A stretch of DNA of 64,000 nucleotides from Mycobacterium lacus (GCF_010731535.1 NZ_AP022581.1:372001-436000), one strand, 5' to 3'. Positions 42,142 to 51,509 are shown, counted from the first letter of the stretch. Numbers and translations: made by a program. The notes: a model not told the origin generated them from the letters alone.

Positions 42142-43377
42142 TCACGACTCCCTGGTAGTGCCGACGACGAAACTGACCGTAGTGGCGGTGCTGCCACCGA
42201 AATTCAGTGTCCCGAACGTTCTAGCATCCCCGACCTGATAATCGCCGGCGGCGCCGCTGACCTGCTTGGCCGCGTCGAGGAGCATCCGCACACCGGAAGC
42301 CCCGACCGGGTGTCCGCCGCCGATCAGTCCTCCGCTGGGGTTGATCGGCAACCGCCCGCCGATCTCGATCTCACCGTTTTCGACGGCCTTCCACGATTCG
42401 CCCGGGCCCGTCAGGCCGATGTGGTCGATGGCCAGGTACTCGCTGGGGGTGAAGCAGTCGTGGACCTCGAATCCGTCGACGTCGTCGAGGGACACCCGTG
42501 CGCGGCGCAACGCGTCGAGCACCGCGGCCCGCACGTGCGGCAGTACGTACCGATCGCCGGCAGCGCGGTCCAGTTTCTGCCGCAGACCCAGCCCGACGGT
42601 GCGATGTCCCCAGCCCTGGATGCGACCGATCGGGCGCGCTCCCGGATGATCCCGCAGGAAGGCGTCGTTGACCAAAACCAGTCCCGCGCCCCCGTCGGTC
42701 ATTTGGCTGCAGTCCAACCGCCGCAGCCGGCCCTCGGTAATCGGGTTGGTCGCGTCGTCATCGGTGATCGGATCGGGCACCGTCCAGCCCCGGGTCTGGG
42801 CGTTGGGATTGCGCCGCGCGTTGGCGAAGTTGAGCTGCGCGATCGCCCGCAGGTGCGATTCGTCCAGGCCGTAGCGCCGGTCGTATTCGTCGGCGACCTG
42901 CGCGAACATCGAGGGCCACAGGTAGCGCGCCTCGGCGCCTTCGTGGCCGGTCCACGCGGCGGCGCCCAAGTGCTGCGCCGCGGTGTCACCGGGCACGGTT
43001 TTCTCCAACTCGATGCCGACGACGAGCGCGCTGTCGTAGGCGCCCGACCGCAGGTCGGCCATGGCCGCCAGCGCGGCCACGCTGCCCGACGCGCACGCGG
43101 CCTCGTGCCGCGACGCCGGGATGCCCCACAGGTCGTCGCACACCGTGGCCGGCATCGCCCCGAGGTGGCCCTGCCCGGCGAACATCTCGCCGAAAGCATT
43201 CGCGACATGGACGACTCCCGTGGCGGCTATGTCGGCCGCGTCCACCTTCGCCGAAGTGAGCGTGCCATCGACGACCTCTTCGGTCAGGGCCGCGAAGTCA
43301 CGGTTCTCCTTGCTGAGATTTCGAGCGAAATCGCTCTGGTAGCCGCCGAGGATCCACACCCGTGTCGAGCCGTCCAT
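42142..43377 (-). CDS. Thiolase / lipid-transfer acetyl-CoA acetyltransferase (Rv0914c-like)
   Basis: 411-aa thiolase-fold protein. The active Cys is in HEAACASGSVALAAM (about residue 90); the NEAF-type motif is replaced by EVHDCFTPSEYLAIDHIGL, and the C-terminal GG-H motif is SGGLIGGGHPVGASG. This pattern belongs to the SCP2-type thiolase subgroup found in actinobacterial lipid and sterol operons. MDGSTRVWILGGYQ at 43377 is the conserved start. It is the first gene of the thiolase-dioxygenase-VOC operon. Confidence 0.9.
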   Translation of the reverse strand: MDGSTRVWILGGYQSDFARNLSKENRDFAALTEEVVDGTLTSAKVDAADIAATGVVHVANAFGEMFAGQGHLGAMPATVCDDLWGIPASRHEAACASGSVAALAAMADLRSGAYDSALVVGIELEKTVPGDTAAQHLGAAAWTGHEGAEARYLWPSMFAQVADEYDRRYGLDESHLRAIAQLNFANARRNPNAQTRGWTVPDPITDDDATNPITEGRLRRLDCSQMTDGGAGLVLVNDAFLRDHPGARPIGRIQGWGHRTVGLGLRQKLDRAAGDRYVLPHVRAAVLDALRRARVSLDDVDGFEVHDCFTPSEYLAIDHIGLTGPGESWKAVENGEIEIGGRLPINPSGGLIGGGHPVGASGVRMLLDAAKQVSGAAGDYQVGDARTFGTLNFGGSTATTVSFVVGTTRES

Positions 43378-43604
43378 ACGCGGCACGGTACTCCTGATCG
43401 ACACGCTGAACAGACCAAAATGGGCGGCCCCGTCGGCTCTCGGACTGAACCAACGGGGCCTGGGCGGGCGTACTAGCTAGCCGGCCGATACGCCCGCCTT
43501 TGATGCCCTATTGCCATCCGCGTTGGCCGACAAACATCTGCGACCGACTTCGTGGTCGACGTCGGTGACACGCGGTGACCTGAGAAAACGTAGATTTGCC
43601 CTGT

Positions 43605-44858
43605 TCACTGACCCGCCGGTCCCGTGGCGGGCGGCGGCTTCTGGATCACCACAACCGTCGGCTTGCGCTTGGGTTGACCCTCGTCCTCTTCCGGGGCGGA
43701 GCCGCTAGGGCTGCCCCCACTGCCGACGCCGCGTCCGGCCAGACTCGCCAGAGCCATCCCACTTAACAGGCCCGCGGGGGCACCCCCCAAATCCGTCGAG
43801 ACCCCGGTGACGCCGGCGCTGGGAAGCGACTCGACGGCCAGCTTGATCTCCGGGGCGGCCATGGTCCAGCTGTGCGGGACCGATAGGGATCCAACGAGTG
43901 CCGCCCGGCCCACATCCGCGGACGCGGGCCCGGCGCCCGGGGCGATGGCTGGCGTCGACACCAACGTCGTCCTCGCACCGATGGTGCTTTCCTCGATCGG
44001 TTCCAGCCCGCCGGCGCCGGCGCCACCGTGTCCGTGGTGGTCGTAGCTGAAGATCCAGGGTCGGGTGGTGTTCACCGCGGCCAGGGCCAGGCTGGCGGTC
44101 GCGGCGACCGCAATGTAGGCGGCGAGCACGTCCAAGTCCCCGATCGGGGTGGGGATTGAAATGCCGGCGGCCGGCTGGGCCAAGGGCGCCGACTGCGCCG
44201 GAGATACCAGCGACGCGAGCCCTTGCAGCGTTTGGGCGCCGATGGACGAAACCTGTCCCAGTGCCGCCTGTGCGTCCGTTTCGGCGGCCGTGCCCGCGGC
44301 CGCCGAAACCGCCGCGGCTTGGGCCGCCGCCGGGTCGGCGGTCTGCGAGGGTGGGGTGAACGGCGTCAACGTCGACGCCGCCTCGGATGCCGCGGCGTAG
44401 CCGTACATCGCGGCCGCGTCCTGCGCCCACATTTCGGCGTAATCAGCCTGGACGGCCTCGATGGCCGGGCTATTTTGCCCCAGAATGTTCGTCGCGACCA
44501 GCGACGTTAGCTGGCTGCGATTGGCCGCGATCAACGGCGGTGGCACCGTCATCGCAAGTGCCGTCTCGAACGCCGCCGCCGCCGTCCTGGCTTGCGTGGC
44601 CGTCTGCTGCGCCTGCGCCGCCGCGGCACCCAACCAGCCCGCGTACGGTGCGGCCGCGGCCGCCATCGACGCCGACGCCGGACCCAGCCACGACTCCAGG
44701 GTCAGCCCCGCCAGCACCGACCTATACGAAACCGCGGCGGAATCCAACACCGCGGCCAGCCCATCCCAGGCGGTGGCGGCCGCGAGCATCGACCCAGACC
44801 CCGGTCCCGCGTACATCAGACCGGAATTGACTTCCGGAGGCAACACCCCGAAGTCCAC
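43605..44858 (-). CDS. PPE14: PPE family protein PPE14-like
   Basis: 417-aa PPE protein. The PPE domain (about 1-180) starts [23 protein letters not shown] from a GTG at 44858 and includes the WxG-type turn [10 protein letters not shown] and [26 protein letters not shown]. The C-terminal part is Ala/Gly/Pro-rich and ends in [17 protein letters not shown], the SVP-like segment of the PPE-SVP subgroup, then a basic Pro-rich tail. It forms a pair with PE7 14 bp upstream, so a PE-PPE heterodimer exported by an ESX system is likely. Confidence 0.9.
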   Translation of the reverse strand: MDFGVLPPEVNSGLMYAGPGSGSMLAAATAWDGLAAVLDSAAVSYRSVLAGLTLESWLGPASASMAAAAAPYAGWLGAAAAQAQQTATQARTAAAAFETALAMTVPPPLIAANRSQLTSLVATNILGQNSPAIEAVQADYAEMWAQDAAAMYGYAAASEAASTLTPFTPPSQTADPAAAQAAAVSAAAGTAAETDAQAALGQVSSIGAQTLQGLASLVSPAQSAPLAQPAAGISIPTPIGDLDVLAAYIAVAATASLALAAVNTTRPWIFSYDHHGHGGAGAGGLEPIEESTIGARTTLVSTPAIAPGAGPASADVGRAALVGSLSVPHSWTMAAPEIKLAVESLPSAGVTGVSTDLGGAPAGLLSGMALASLAGRGVGSGGSPSGSAPEEDEGQPKRKPTVVVIQKPPPATGPAGQ

Positions 44859-44872
44859 CGCGAACACGTTGC

Positions 44873-45172
44873 CTACCCAGCCGCGATCGCGTTGGCGGCC
44901 TCGGTCACGGCATATGAACCGGCGCTGGCCTCCAGGGTGGCCACGAACATGTCGTGAATCGCCGCGGCCTGCGTGCTCAGCGCCTGATACATCTGGGCGT
45001 GCGCGGTGAATCGCGCCGCCGTCAGCGCCGAGACCACGTCGGCAGCCGCGGGAGCCACGCCCGTCGTGGGCGCGAGCGCGGCCGCGCTCTGAGCGCTGAC
45101 CGCCGAACCGATCGCCTGCAAATTCCCGGCCGCCGCCGCCAGGTTCTCCGGCTGGGTGACCACAAACGACAT
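44873..45172 (-). CDS. PE7: PE family protein PE7-like
   Basis: 99-aa protein consisting of the PE domain alone: [28 protein letters not shown] followed by the second helix ([34 protein letters not shown]). The Pro-Glu at residues 8-9 is visible. It is co-transcribed with the PPE gene (14-bp gap). It resembles Rv0916c. It probably forms a helical bundle with the PPE partner for ESX export. Confidence 0.92.
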   Translation of the reverse strand: MSFVVTQPENLAAAAGNLQAIGSAVSAQSAAALAPTTGVAPAAADVVSALTAARFTAHAQMYQALSTQAAAIHDMFVATLEASAGSYAVTEAANAIAAG

Positions 45173-45279
45173 CAGATTCTCCTAACTCGCAGAAACACCG
45201 AAGTGCCCGTCCGATAAGGGAATTCGATTTGCAAATGTCTTGAGAACCCTGCACCGGAAGGCGCCCCGTAGCTGCAGGG

Positions 45280-46552
45280 TACTTCGTCGCGTGCCAACTG
45301 GACCCCGGTTTGGCCGCGATCCGTATCGGAGACTTCAAGAATTCGCGCGATTCGGCGGGCGTCCGCGAGATCAATGGCCGTCAGATCCACGCCTTCCATC
45401 TCGCGGGCCGCTAGGACGGCCACGGCGCTCACGGCAGCGTGGACGGCCGGACGATCGGTGCCCATGGCCGCCGCGGCCGCCGGCTGCGTCGCATACATGA
45501 GGCCGTGGGACACCGGGCCGACGACTACGGCGGACAAGATGTTGGCGCTGCGGCCGCCGTCCACCATGGGGAAGGCGAAGGACCCCCGGTGCTCGCGGTG
45601 ACCACACCGATGAAGTAGATTGCGCGCCCGCCAAATCGGTCGCTGAGATGTCCGGCCAACGGGATGACCACGAAGTGCGCGCTGCATGCGCGGCCAGCGG
45701 CCACCGCAAGATCGTCACGGTGTTCGCGTGCACGTGCACTTTCGTAATGGGGAATTCGATCACCAGGCTCTTTCCGAACCGCAAGGCCATGGCGGTGAAA
45801 ACCCCACGCGGGTAACGTTTTAACACCTCGGTGAGACCGATCGAGGTCGTCTTGGCCTGCTCGGTCAGCTTTGGGTTGCGACGAATATCGGCGCGCCGGT
45901 GACCTTGGTGCGTATGTAATAGCCGATCAGCACGACAACCGCCGACAACCAGAACGCCACTCGCCAGCCCCAGCTGACGAAGGCCGCGTCGGAGGCGCCG
46001 ACGTGAGCGCCAACAGCACCAACGTGGCAAGCATGTTCTCGCCGGGCACACCGGCCTGTGGCCAGCTTGCCCAGAAGCCGCGGCTGGAGCTGGGGTCGTG
46101 TTTGGCGACCAGCAGTACCGCGCCGCCCCATTCGCCGCCGACGGCGAAGCCCTGGATGAATCGCAATGCCACCAGCAGCGCTGGGGCCATTATCTAATCT
46201 GAGCGAAGGTCGGCAGGCAGCCTATGAGGAAGGTGGCGCCGCCTACCAGTAGCAGGCTGAACTGCAGCGGCTTCTTGCGCCCGTACCGATCCCCAAGCTA
46301 GCCGACTACGATGCCGCCGAGCGGACGGGCGGCGAAGCCGACGGCATACGTCACGAAGGCGGCAAGGATCGCGTCGAGGTCGTTGCCACCCTGCTTGAGG
46401 AACACCTTGCCGAGTACAAGCGTCGCGGCGATGCCGTAGAGGAAGAATTCGTACCATTCGGCGACGGTGCCGGCCATGGACGCGGCAACCACTCGACGAA
46501 GGTACCGACTCTGCTCGGATCCGTTGGTCCGCAGGCTATTCCGCACGCTCAT
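45280..46552 (-). pseudogene. Decayed MHS-type MFS transporter (Rv1200-like)
   Basis: The 5' part from ATG 46552 is intact for 84 codons ([30 protein letters not shown]) and ends at an in-frame TAG near 46298, directly before LGDRYGRKK. Further pieces in shifted frames are recognisable: [69 protein letters not shown] and a C-terminal [17 protein letters not shown]. Together they cover a whole metabolite:H+ symporter, with one nonsense mutation and several indels. It occupies the place where M. tuberculosis has betP, as I recall. Confidence 0.85.
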
Positions 46553-46878
46553 CGGTTGTCTTCCTCGCCAAGGTGCCCACCCGGGGGCTCTTGCCGGTCC
46601 TCGATGCCGACCTGGGTTCGGAGGTCACGAAGTAAGGGTGCGCCTGCGGCAGCGTACCTGGCCGGGTGCGGTTGCGCAGGGTGTGTATGTGTGCGGCCGG
46701 CGGTTGCCCCTGTGCGGCTCAGGATTTCCAGCCGTCACGCAGAGTTCGGGCCATGCCGACCTGCCCGCCTCTGCGCGAGAATCCGGCTCAGCATCCCAGG
46801 TTGTCGCGCAGAGGCGGGCAAAGCCCACTTCGAATCCGCTGGTGACTCGAGTGACGCATGAGACGACAGCGACACCCA
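46553..46878. other. Intergenic region with long hairpin
   Basis: 326 bp between the 5' end of the MFS pseudogene and the 3' end of the DUF6414-like pseudogene. No gene seen. It contains the 17-bp inverted repeat listed separately. Confidence 0.4.
46762..46820. repeat. 17-bp perfect inverted repeat, 25-nt loop
   Basis: Arms 46762-46778 and 46804-46820 are exact reverse complements (TGCCCGCCTCTGCGCGA and its complement). It lies about 60 bp beyond the stop of the DUF6414-like gene on the minus strand and could act as its terminator, but no U tract follows. A recombination or REP-like element is another option. Confidence 0.55.
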
Positions 46879-47722
46879 TTAGCGATAGATGGCGAGGATG
46901 TCCAGTTCCAACGCGGGACCGTGCACGAACTCATGCTCCTTGCCCGGCTCTGGCGCATCTGGCGTATCATCTTGCGGCTGAAGCGCTTTGGCCACATTTC
47001 GTAATCGCGCGAGGTCGACGATCCTTCTCGTTTGCCCCGACCGCACGATGCGCTTAACCTTCCCGACGATGAGTAGGCGCTCGTTGTCGATGTCGTCGGC
47101 CTGAAGGTGGTCACCGTTCAGGGTTCCGAACACCTTCCATTCTGTGTCGCCATCTATACCGACGACAATGCGGTTGGCGTTGACCGCTTGTAGGAGGCGA
47201 CCAGCGATGTCGGCCGCGACCTTCGCCTTTCTAAGCTCCTCGGCCTGACCGGGCTCCAGGTTGGAACCGTCCATACCACCGACCTTCAGGCCGGCCTGCG
47301 TCACGGCGGCCACGAACATTTGCAACCTGCAAGTACTGCTGACCGGCCCCGTCCTTCGCGATCAGGCGTGAGACGTTGGGGATGTCGACATCGCACTCCC
47401 ACGAGACGATTTCGCCGACTTGCGCCGATTCGAGGTCCGCGGTCTGGTCCATAACCTCGATCCATGCGAGCGTCTCCGGGTCGGTGTTGGCGGCGGCGAG
47501 GAGCCTCTGGAACTGGGCCTCGGGCGCGTCCGACAATGTCTGTGCCTGCTCGTCGAGTCTTGAGCCGTCCGCCTTGAGGCCCAGCACCTTGGCGCCCAGG
47601 TTCGCGCCGGCCGAGCCCGTTTTCGCCTTTCGGGTCTTGGTCTCGGCGATCAGGCCACCGTCGACCTGGGCCGCGCAGCCGGCCAGCTTCGGCTTGTCAA
47701 GGTAGACAAATTGAAACAGCAC
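46879..47722 (-). pseudogene. DUF6414-like protein gene split by a frameshift
   Basis: Two overlapping frames together make one protein of about 280 residues. The first runs from ATG 47722 (MLFQFVYLDKPKLAGCAAQVDGG... TLSDAPEAQFQRLLAAAN... GEIVSWECDVDIPNVSRLIAKDG). The second (MFVAAVTQAGLKVGG... ANRIVVGIDGDTEWKVFGTLNGDHLQ) continues to 46879. The switch lies near 47320, where one extra base breaks the frame. The N-terminus resembles my recollection of DUF6414 proteins, whose function is unknown; I am not certain of the family. It may be a sequencing error or a true pseudogene. Confidence 0.6.
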
Positions 47723-47878
47723 CCTTGGCCCTTTCGACGATCGCTGTGGCGGCGACTGCGAGGCTAGACCAAGACACCGACATTTCGTGGGAGGCCCTCT
47801 CTGGCAGGGTTAGTTGAGACAGCAGGGTTCGAAAATATCTGACCAGGTATTGAGGGCAAGTAAGGATTGCAACGAACA

Positions 47879-48321
47879 ATGACGGCGACTTTGGCTGAGG
47901 TCCGGAAGGGTAGCGCCGATGATGAAGGCGTGGGAACCGATTCGGCCCAGGGTCCGCGGGCGGATCGTCCCCGGCGGCGCAACTTCACCCCGGAGTACAA
48001 GGCGGCCATTGTGGCCGAGTACGACGCGTTGACCGAGCCGGGTGCGCGGGGTGCGCTGCTTCGGCGTGAGGGCCTGTACTCATCGCACATCGTGGAGTGG
48101 CGCCGAGCGCGCGACGCGGGCGCGTTGGACGGGCTGGCCCGGTCAGGCGGTCGTGGTAAGGACCGCGACCAGGCCGAGATCGAACGGCTACGGAAGCGGG
48201 CCGAACGGGCCGAGGCCGAGCTTGAACGCACGAGGGCCGCGTTGGATCTGGTGGGAAAGCACACGCGCTCTTGGAGACGCTCTCCGAGAGCACGGGCACG
48301 CGGCCCGGGTCGAAGAAGTGA
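47879..48321 (+). pseudogene. IS3 transposase OrfA, frameshifted near its end
   Basis: Helix-turn-helix transposase subunit: RRRNFTPEYKAAIVAEYDAL and LLRREGLYSSHIVEWRRARDAGAL, then a coiled coil (DQAEIERLRKRAERAEAEL). The family C-terminus GKAHALLETLSES is found in another frame after about 48257, consistent with loss of one G. In that frame the stop TGA at 48319-48321 overlaps the GTG of orfB. Confidence 0.75.
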
Positions 48322-49319
48322 TCGCACAGTTGCTGCCCGAGGTGGAGCGGCTGACCTCGACCGCGAAGGCGTGCGCGCTGCTGGGCAAGCCGCGCGCGAG
48401 CCTGTATCGGCAGCGCAACCGCCCTGCCGGTCCACGCCGCAAACCCGGGCCGAGCGGACCGCCGCCCAATGCGCTCGACGCGGCCGAGCGCACGCAGATC
48501 CTTACGGTGTTGTGCCAGCCGCGCTTCGCCGACAAGGCGGTCGCCCAAGTGTGGGCCGAGCTGCTCGACGAGGGCGTCTACCTGTGCTCGCAGTCCACGA
48601 TGTACCGGATCCTGCGCACGCACAACATGACCCGCGAACGGCGGCGGGTAGCCACACACCCGCCGCGGGTCAAACCCGAGCTGGTCGCCCACCAACCCAA
48701 CGACGTGTGGTCCTGGGACATCACCAAATTGGCGGGACCGGTGCGCGGCGAGTTCTACCAGCTCTACGTGATGCTGGACATCTTCAGCCGCTACCCCGTC
48801 GGCTGGCGCGTCGAGTACCACGAGGACGCCGACATCGCCCAGGACTGGATGGCCGAGCTGACCGCGCTACACGGGCGGCCCGGCGCGATCCACGCCGACC
48901 GGGGTTCGGCGATGACGTCGAAGAACGTCGCCCAGCTGCTAATCGACCTCGGCGTGGCGCGCAGCCACTGCGCCCACGGGTGTCAAACGACAACCCGTTC
49001 AGCGAATCCCAGTTCAAAACGCTGAAGTACCGCAACGATTTTCCCGAACGGTTCGACTCGATCGAGCACGCCCGCACCTGGTGCAAAGACTTCTTCGACT
49101 ACCTGCGCCACGAGCACCGCCATTCCGCGCTCGGCCTGCACACCGGCGTCGGTGTACTTCGGCACCGCCGCCGACATCCAGGCCAAACGAGCCCGGGTCA
49201 TGGCCGATGCCTACGCCGCCAACCCCAACCGGTTTAGCAGCCCACCACAGCCCCCGAAACTACCGACCGCGGCATGGATCAACCCACCGACCCCACAACC
49301 GAAAATAGTGTCCACATAG
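48318..49319 (+). pseudogene. IS3 transposase OrfB (rve integrase), two frameshifts
   Basis: From GTG 48318 the protein has an HTH region (SLYRQRNRPAGPRRKPG) and the integrase core with the first Asp in WSWDITKL, the second in GAIHADRGSAMTS, and the catalytic Glu expected just after. The frame breaks near 48970, continuing as SNDNPFSESQFKTLKYRNDFP in a second frame, and again near 49150, continuing as VYFGTAADIQAKRARVMADAYAANP to TAG 49317. The DDE core is complete only across frames, so the enzyme is inactive. Confidence 0.8.
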
Positions 49320-49339
49320 TGAGACGCTGTCTCAAACAC

Positions 49340-49763
49340 CTTGACAGCTACCGAGGCGTCGCCGCACTCCGGGGGCGTGTGGTCGCCTTGAGGAACGCAA
49401 CGAGGGGGACGACCGGAGGCGGTCTATCGAGGACCGCAGTCCCGCTCGACCGGGGGCAATTGGCGGTCGAAGCGCCCGTCGGCACTGCCTGGTTCCCCGG
49501 TTGGAGGAGGTCGATGGGTCGGAGCGCGAGTTCGTCGAGTTCGTCGAGGCGCCCCACCAGGCGGTCGAGATGGCGCACATTCACGTCGTCGGCGTTGGCC
49601 CGGAGTGGGTCTGGCGCCTGCTCGGGCCAGGGGAGTCGGCGAGGCGGGGCTTCAGCGAGGTGAAGTTAGCCGGAGGGCCGCCGAGGGTGACCCCATGTCG
49701 CACGGATAACGCACGGGCCTTCCGCGTCGGGACCGAAAACTGCCTCTGAACAGCGGAAACCCC
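49340..49763. other. Stretch between IS3 element and tRNA-Arg, no clear gene
   Basis: About 420 bp. Short open frames are present but none has an RBS and recognisable protein. It may be residue of an integrated element at the 3' end of the tRNA gene. Confidence 0.4.
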
Positions 49764-49839
49764 TGGTGCCCCCGGCAGGATTCGAACCTGCGACACCGGC
49801 TTTAGGAGAGCCGTGCTCTATCCCCTGAGCTACGAGGGC
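49764..49839 (-). tRNA. tRNA-Arg (anticodon CCT)
   Basis: On the minus strand a 76-nt cloverleaf: acceptor GCCCTCG pairing with CGGGGGC (one G-U), D arm with GCTCAGGGGATAGAGC, anticodon stem CGGCT/AGCCG around loop CTCCTAA (anticodon CCT, reading AGG), T arm GGTTCGAATCC, and encoded 3' CCA. AGG is a rare codon in high-GC mycobacteria. The 3' end faces the IS3/DUF6414 remnants, a common integration geometry. Confidence 0.95.
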
Positions 49840-50041
49840 GCGAGGGCGCGAGGGCGGAGGGCGCGGGCGCCGCTGGCCATCGGGTTTGTGGCGAGTGTGA
49901 GTGTAGCCGGTGGCGCGCTGCCTGGACGGTCATGCGGCAGCCGCAGAGGTTGCGGGCGCGCGTGTTGTTGCCGCATTCACGGTCTTCACTGCGACCACGG
50001 CCGCTGTCGGCGTTGGGCAGGCTCGGTGTCGAACGTCGTTG

Positions 50042-50437
50042 TCAGACCGCGACGACGCGGATCAGCTTCTCGAGCCCAGTGAAGTCTTCGGCGTTTCGGC
50101 TGTAGAGATCTAGCCGATTGGCGTGCGCCGTCGCGGCGATCAAGAGATCGGCGAATCTACTTCGCGGCTTTCGTCCTTCGCGGACCACGGCGGCGACGAT
50201 GAGCCCGTAACTGCGCGCGGCGACCCCGTCGAAAGGGATCGGCTCTAGCCTTGATTCCACCTCCTGCAACCGGGCTTGGCGCTTGGCTGCCTCGATCGGC
50301 GTCGCGGCCAGCAGCGGACCGGCGGCTAGCTCGGCAGCCGTAATGGCTGAGATCGCCATCTCGTCAGGCAGGGCGGCAACCACCGCCGGATCGTGCCAGT
50401 CGATGACGACCGATGTATCCAACAGGCCGGATGTCAC
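50042..50437 (-). CDS. vapC: VapC PIN-domain ribonuclease toxin
   Basis: 131-aa PIN-domain toxin. Acidic active-site residues lie in SGLLDTSVVIDWHD (D7), ITAAELAAGP (Glu near residue 41) and SRFADLLIAATA (Asp near 99), with a final acidic site in SRNAEDF. The GTG start at 50437 is 1 bp after the vapB stop, so translation is coupled. It should cleave RNA, probably tRNA or rRNA, when unneutralised. Which M. tuberculosis VapC is the ortholog cannot be said. Confidence 0.88.
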   Translation of the reverse strand: MTSGLLDTSVVIDWHDPAVVAALPDEMAISAITAAELAAGPLLAATPIEAAKRQARLQEVESRLEPIPFDGVAARSYGLIVAAVVREGRKPRSRFADLLIAATAHANRLDLYSRNAEDFTGLEKLIRVVAV

Positions 50438-50438
50438 C

Positions 50439-50687
50439 TCAGAGGCGTTGGTCGATAAACCGGTCGAGGTCGGCGCGGAACTCACGATGGTCGATGCGCA
50501 CCGCTGGGCTGGCCAGCCTCGCGACTTCGTCGCGAGTGATGAACACGCGGCGAACGGCCTGTATTGGGCGAAGTTCGGCGACGGGTTCACCATGGCGTGT
50601 CACGACGAACGTCTCGCCGGCTGCTACCGCGTCGATCACCCTTGCGTTGTCATTGCGGAGATCGCGCTGCGCGATTGTCTTAGCCAC
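50439..50687 (-). CDS. vapB: VapB/Phd-type antitoxin
   Basis: 82-aa Phd/YefM-like antitoxin: N-terminal AKTIAQRDLRNDNARVIDAVAAGETFVVTRHGEPVAELRP (DNA-binding and dimerisation) and a C-terminal toxin-binding tail (RIDHREFRADLDRFIDQRL). The GTG at 50687 gives the family start. It is the first gene of this vapBC pair. A perfect 8-bp inverted repeat ends 8 bp upstream of its start. Confidence 0.85.
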   Translation of the reverse strand: MAKTIAQRDLRNDNARVIDAVAAGETFVVTRHGEPVAELRPIQAVRRVFITRDEVARLASPAVRIDHREFRADLDRFIDQRL

Positions 50688-50694
50688 AACGGGA

Positions 50695-50715
50695 GCGTAG
50701 CACGTTATGCTACGC
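50695..50715. promoter_or_regulatory. Operator candidate for the minus-strand vapBC
   Basis: GCGTAGCA-N5-TGCTACGC, a perfect 8-bp inverted repeat 8 bp upstream of the vapB GTG. This is where a VapB autorepressor would bind. It differs from the repeat in front of the divergent vapBC. Confidence 0.5.
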
Positions 50716-50777
50716 GTCGCTACAGCTGGGGAACGATATGGCACCCGATATCGCGCATGTCGCAGCCGCGCCGCCGT

Positions 50778-50805
50778 TGTATACACAGGCTCATGCATGT
50801 ATACA
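50778..50805. promoter_or_regulatory. Tandem TGTATACA operator candidate for plus-strand vapBC
   Basis: TGTATACA occurs at 50778-50785 and 50798-50805, each followed by C. Each copy is itself a palindrome, and the copies are 20 bp apart, about two helical turns, so they face the same side of DNA. They end 6 bp before the plus-strand vapB ATG. Cooperative binding by ribbon-helix-helix antitoxin dimers is the likely use. Confidence 0.55.
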
Positions 50806-50811
50806 CGCATT

Positions 50812-51057
50812 ATGGCCACGAAGACGATATCGATTGATCTCGAGGCATACGAGCGCCTTCGGTCTGCCCGGCGTTCGCCGAACGAGTCCTTTTCTCACGT
50901 CATCAAACGTGCGCACTGGCGAGACGAAGCTGCCACGGCAGCGGCGCTTCTCGATGCACTAGCCGGCCTACCGGCGGCGGGCGACGACGTTCTCGCGCGC
51001 CTCGATGAAGCGCAGCGGGCGGACGCCCCGCCCGAGGACCTATGGCGCTCCGGCTGA
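50812..51057 (+). CDS. vapB: VapB ribbon-helix-helix-type antitoxin
   Basis: 81-aa antitoxin: MATKTISIDLEAYERLRSARRSPNESFSHVIKR is a strand-helix-helix start typical of the DUF217/VapB group, followed by an Ala/Asp-rich tail that would bind the toxin. ATG 50812 lies just after two TGTATACA repeats. It overlaps the downstream vapC by 16 nt, supporting coupled translation. It is unrelated to the neighbouring Phd-type vapB. Confidence 0.82.
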   Translation: MATKTISIDLEAYERLRSARRSPNESFSHVIKRAHWRDEAATAAALLDALAGLPAAGDDVLARLDEAQRADAPPEDLWRSG

Positions 51058-51446
51058 GCGTCGACACGACGTTTCTCATCGACCTGCAACGGGAACGGTC
51101 CGCGGGTGATGACGACGGCGCCGCGCACCGATTCCTCAAACGCTCGCCTGATGCCGAGCTGTTTCTTTCGACGATCGCCTTGGGCGAATTCGCCGAAGGG
51201 TTCGAGCAAGCCGAGCACCCTATCGTCGTAGCCATGCGCGAGGGCCACACCCTCGTTCCGGTGGATCATCAAACCGCGTTCGTCTACGCACGAGTGGTAC
51301 GCGAGCTACGTCGGCGCGGCGAACTGATCGGCACCAACGACCTGTGGATCGGTTGCACCAGTCTGCGATTGGGCCTCCCGATCGTCACCGTGAACGTCTC
51401 GGACTTTCGGCGTATCGATGGGCTCGCGATCGTTCAATACCGTTGA
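51042..51446 (+). CDS. vapC: VapC PIN-domain ribonuclease toxin
   Basis: 134-aa PIN toxin: first Asp in RLSVDTTFLIDLQRE (D8), Glu in STIALGEFAEGF, and the third acid in ELIGTNDLWIGCTSLRLGLPIVTVN, with the final acid in VSDFRRIDGL. All catalytic acids are present. It overlaps its antitoxin gene by 16 nt. It is divergently arranged with a second vapBC, making a double module in 1.4 kb. Confidence 0.9.
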   Translation: MALRLSVDTTFLIDLQRERSAGDDDGAAHRFLKRSPDAELFLSTIALGEFAEGFEQAEHPIVVAMREGHTLVPVDHQTAFVYARVVRELRRRGELIGTNDLWIGCTSLRLGLPIVTVNVSDFRRIDGLAIVQYR

Positions 51447-51509
51447 TGCGGTCAATCGGTGCCACGAGGCGGCCGGCTGTGCATACCGGGGAGCACGGGA
51501 AGTCGCAGA

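Larger units (their letters stand above)
47811..49338 (+). mobile_element. Decayed IS3-family insertion sequence
   Basis: About 1.5 kb bounded by inverted TTGAGACAGC (47814-47823) and its complement GCTGTCTCAA (49326-49335). It carries the orfA/orfB arrangement of IS3-family elements with a 4-nt GTGA overlap at 48318-48321. At least one indel in orfA and two in orfB show it is no longer autonomous. I could not identify a flanking target duplication. Confidence 0.8.

Noticed and set aside
47811..49338. Programmed -1 frameshifting producing OrfAB
   Set aside because: The breaks inside orfA and orfB are not at the usual slippery site between them, and several indels are needed, so decay is the simpler reading.
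49501..49749. 82-codon frame before the tRNA gene
   Set aside because: No RBS or family; lies in the decayed strip between an IS3 remnant and tRNA-Arg.
49764..49839. Direct att-like duplication of the tRNA-Arg 3' end
   Set aside because: I looked for a second copy of the T-arm/acceptor sequence in the window and saw none, so no integrated element can be bounded.
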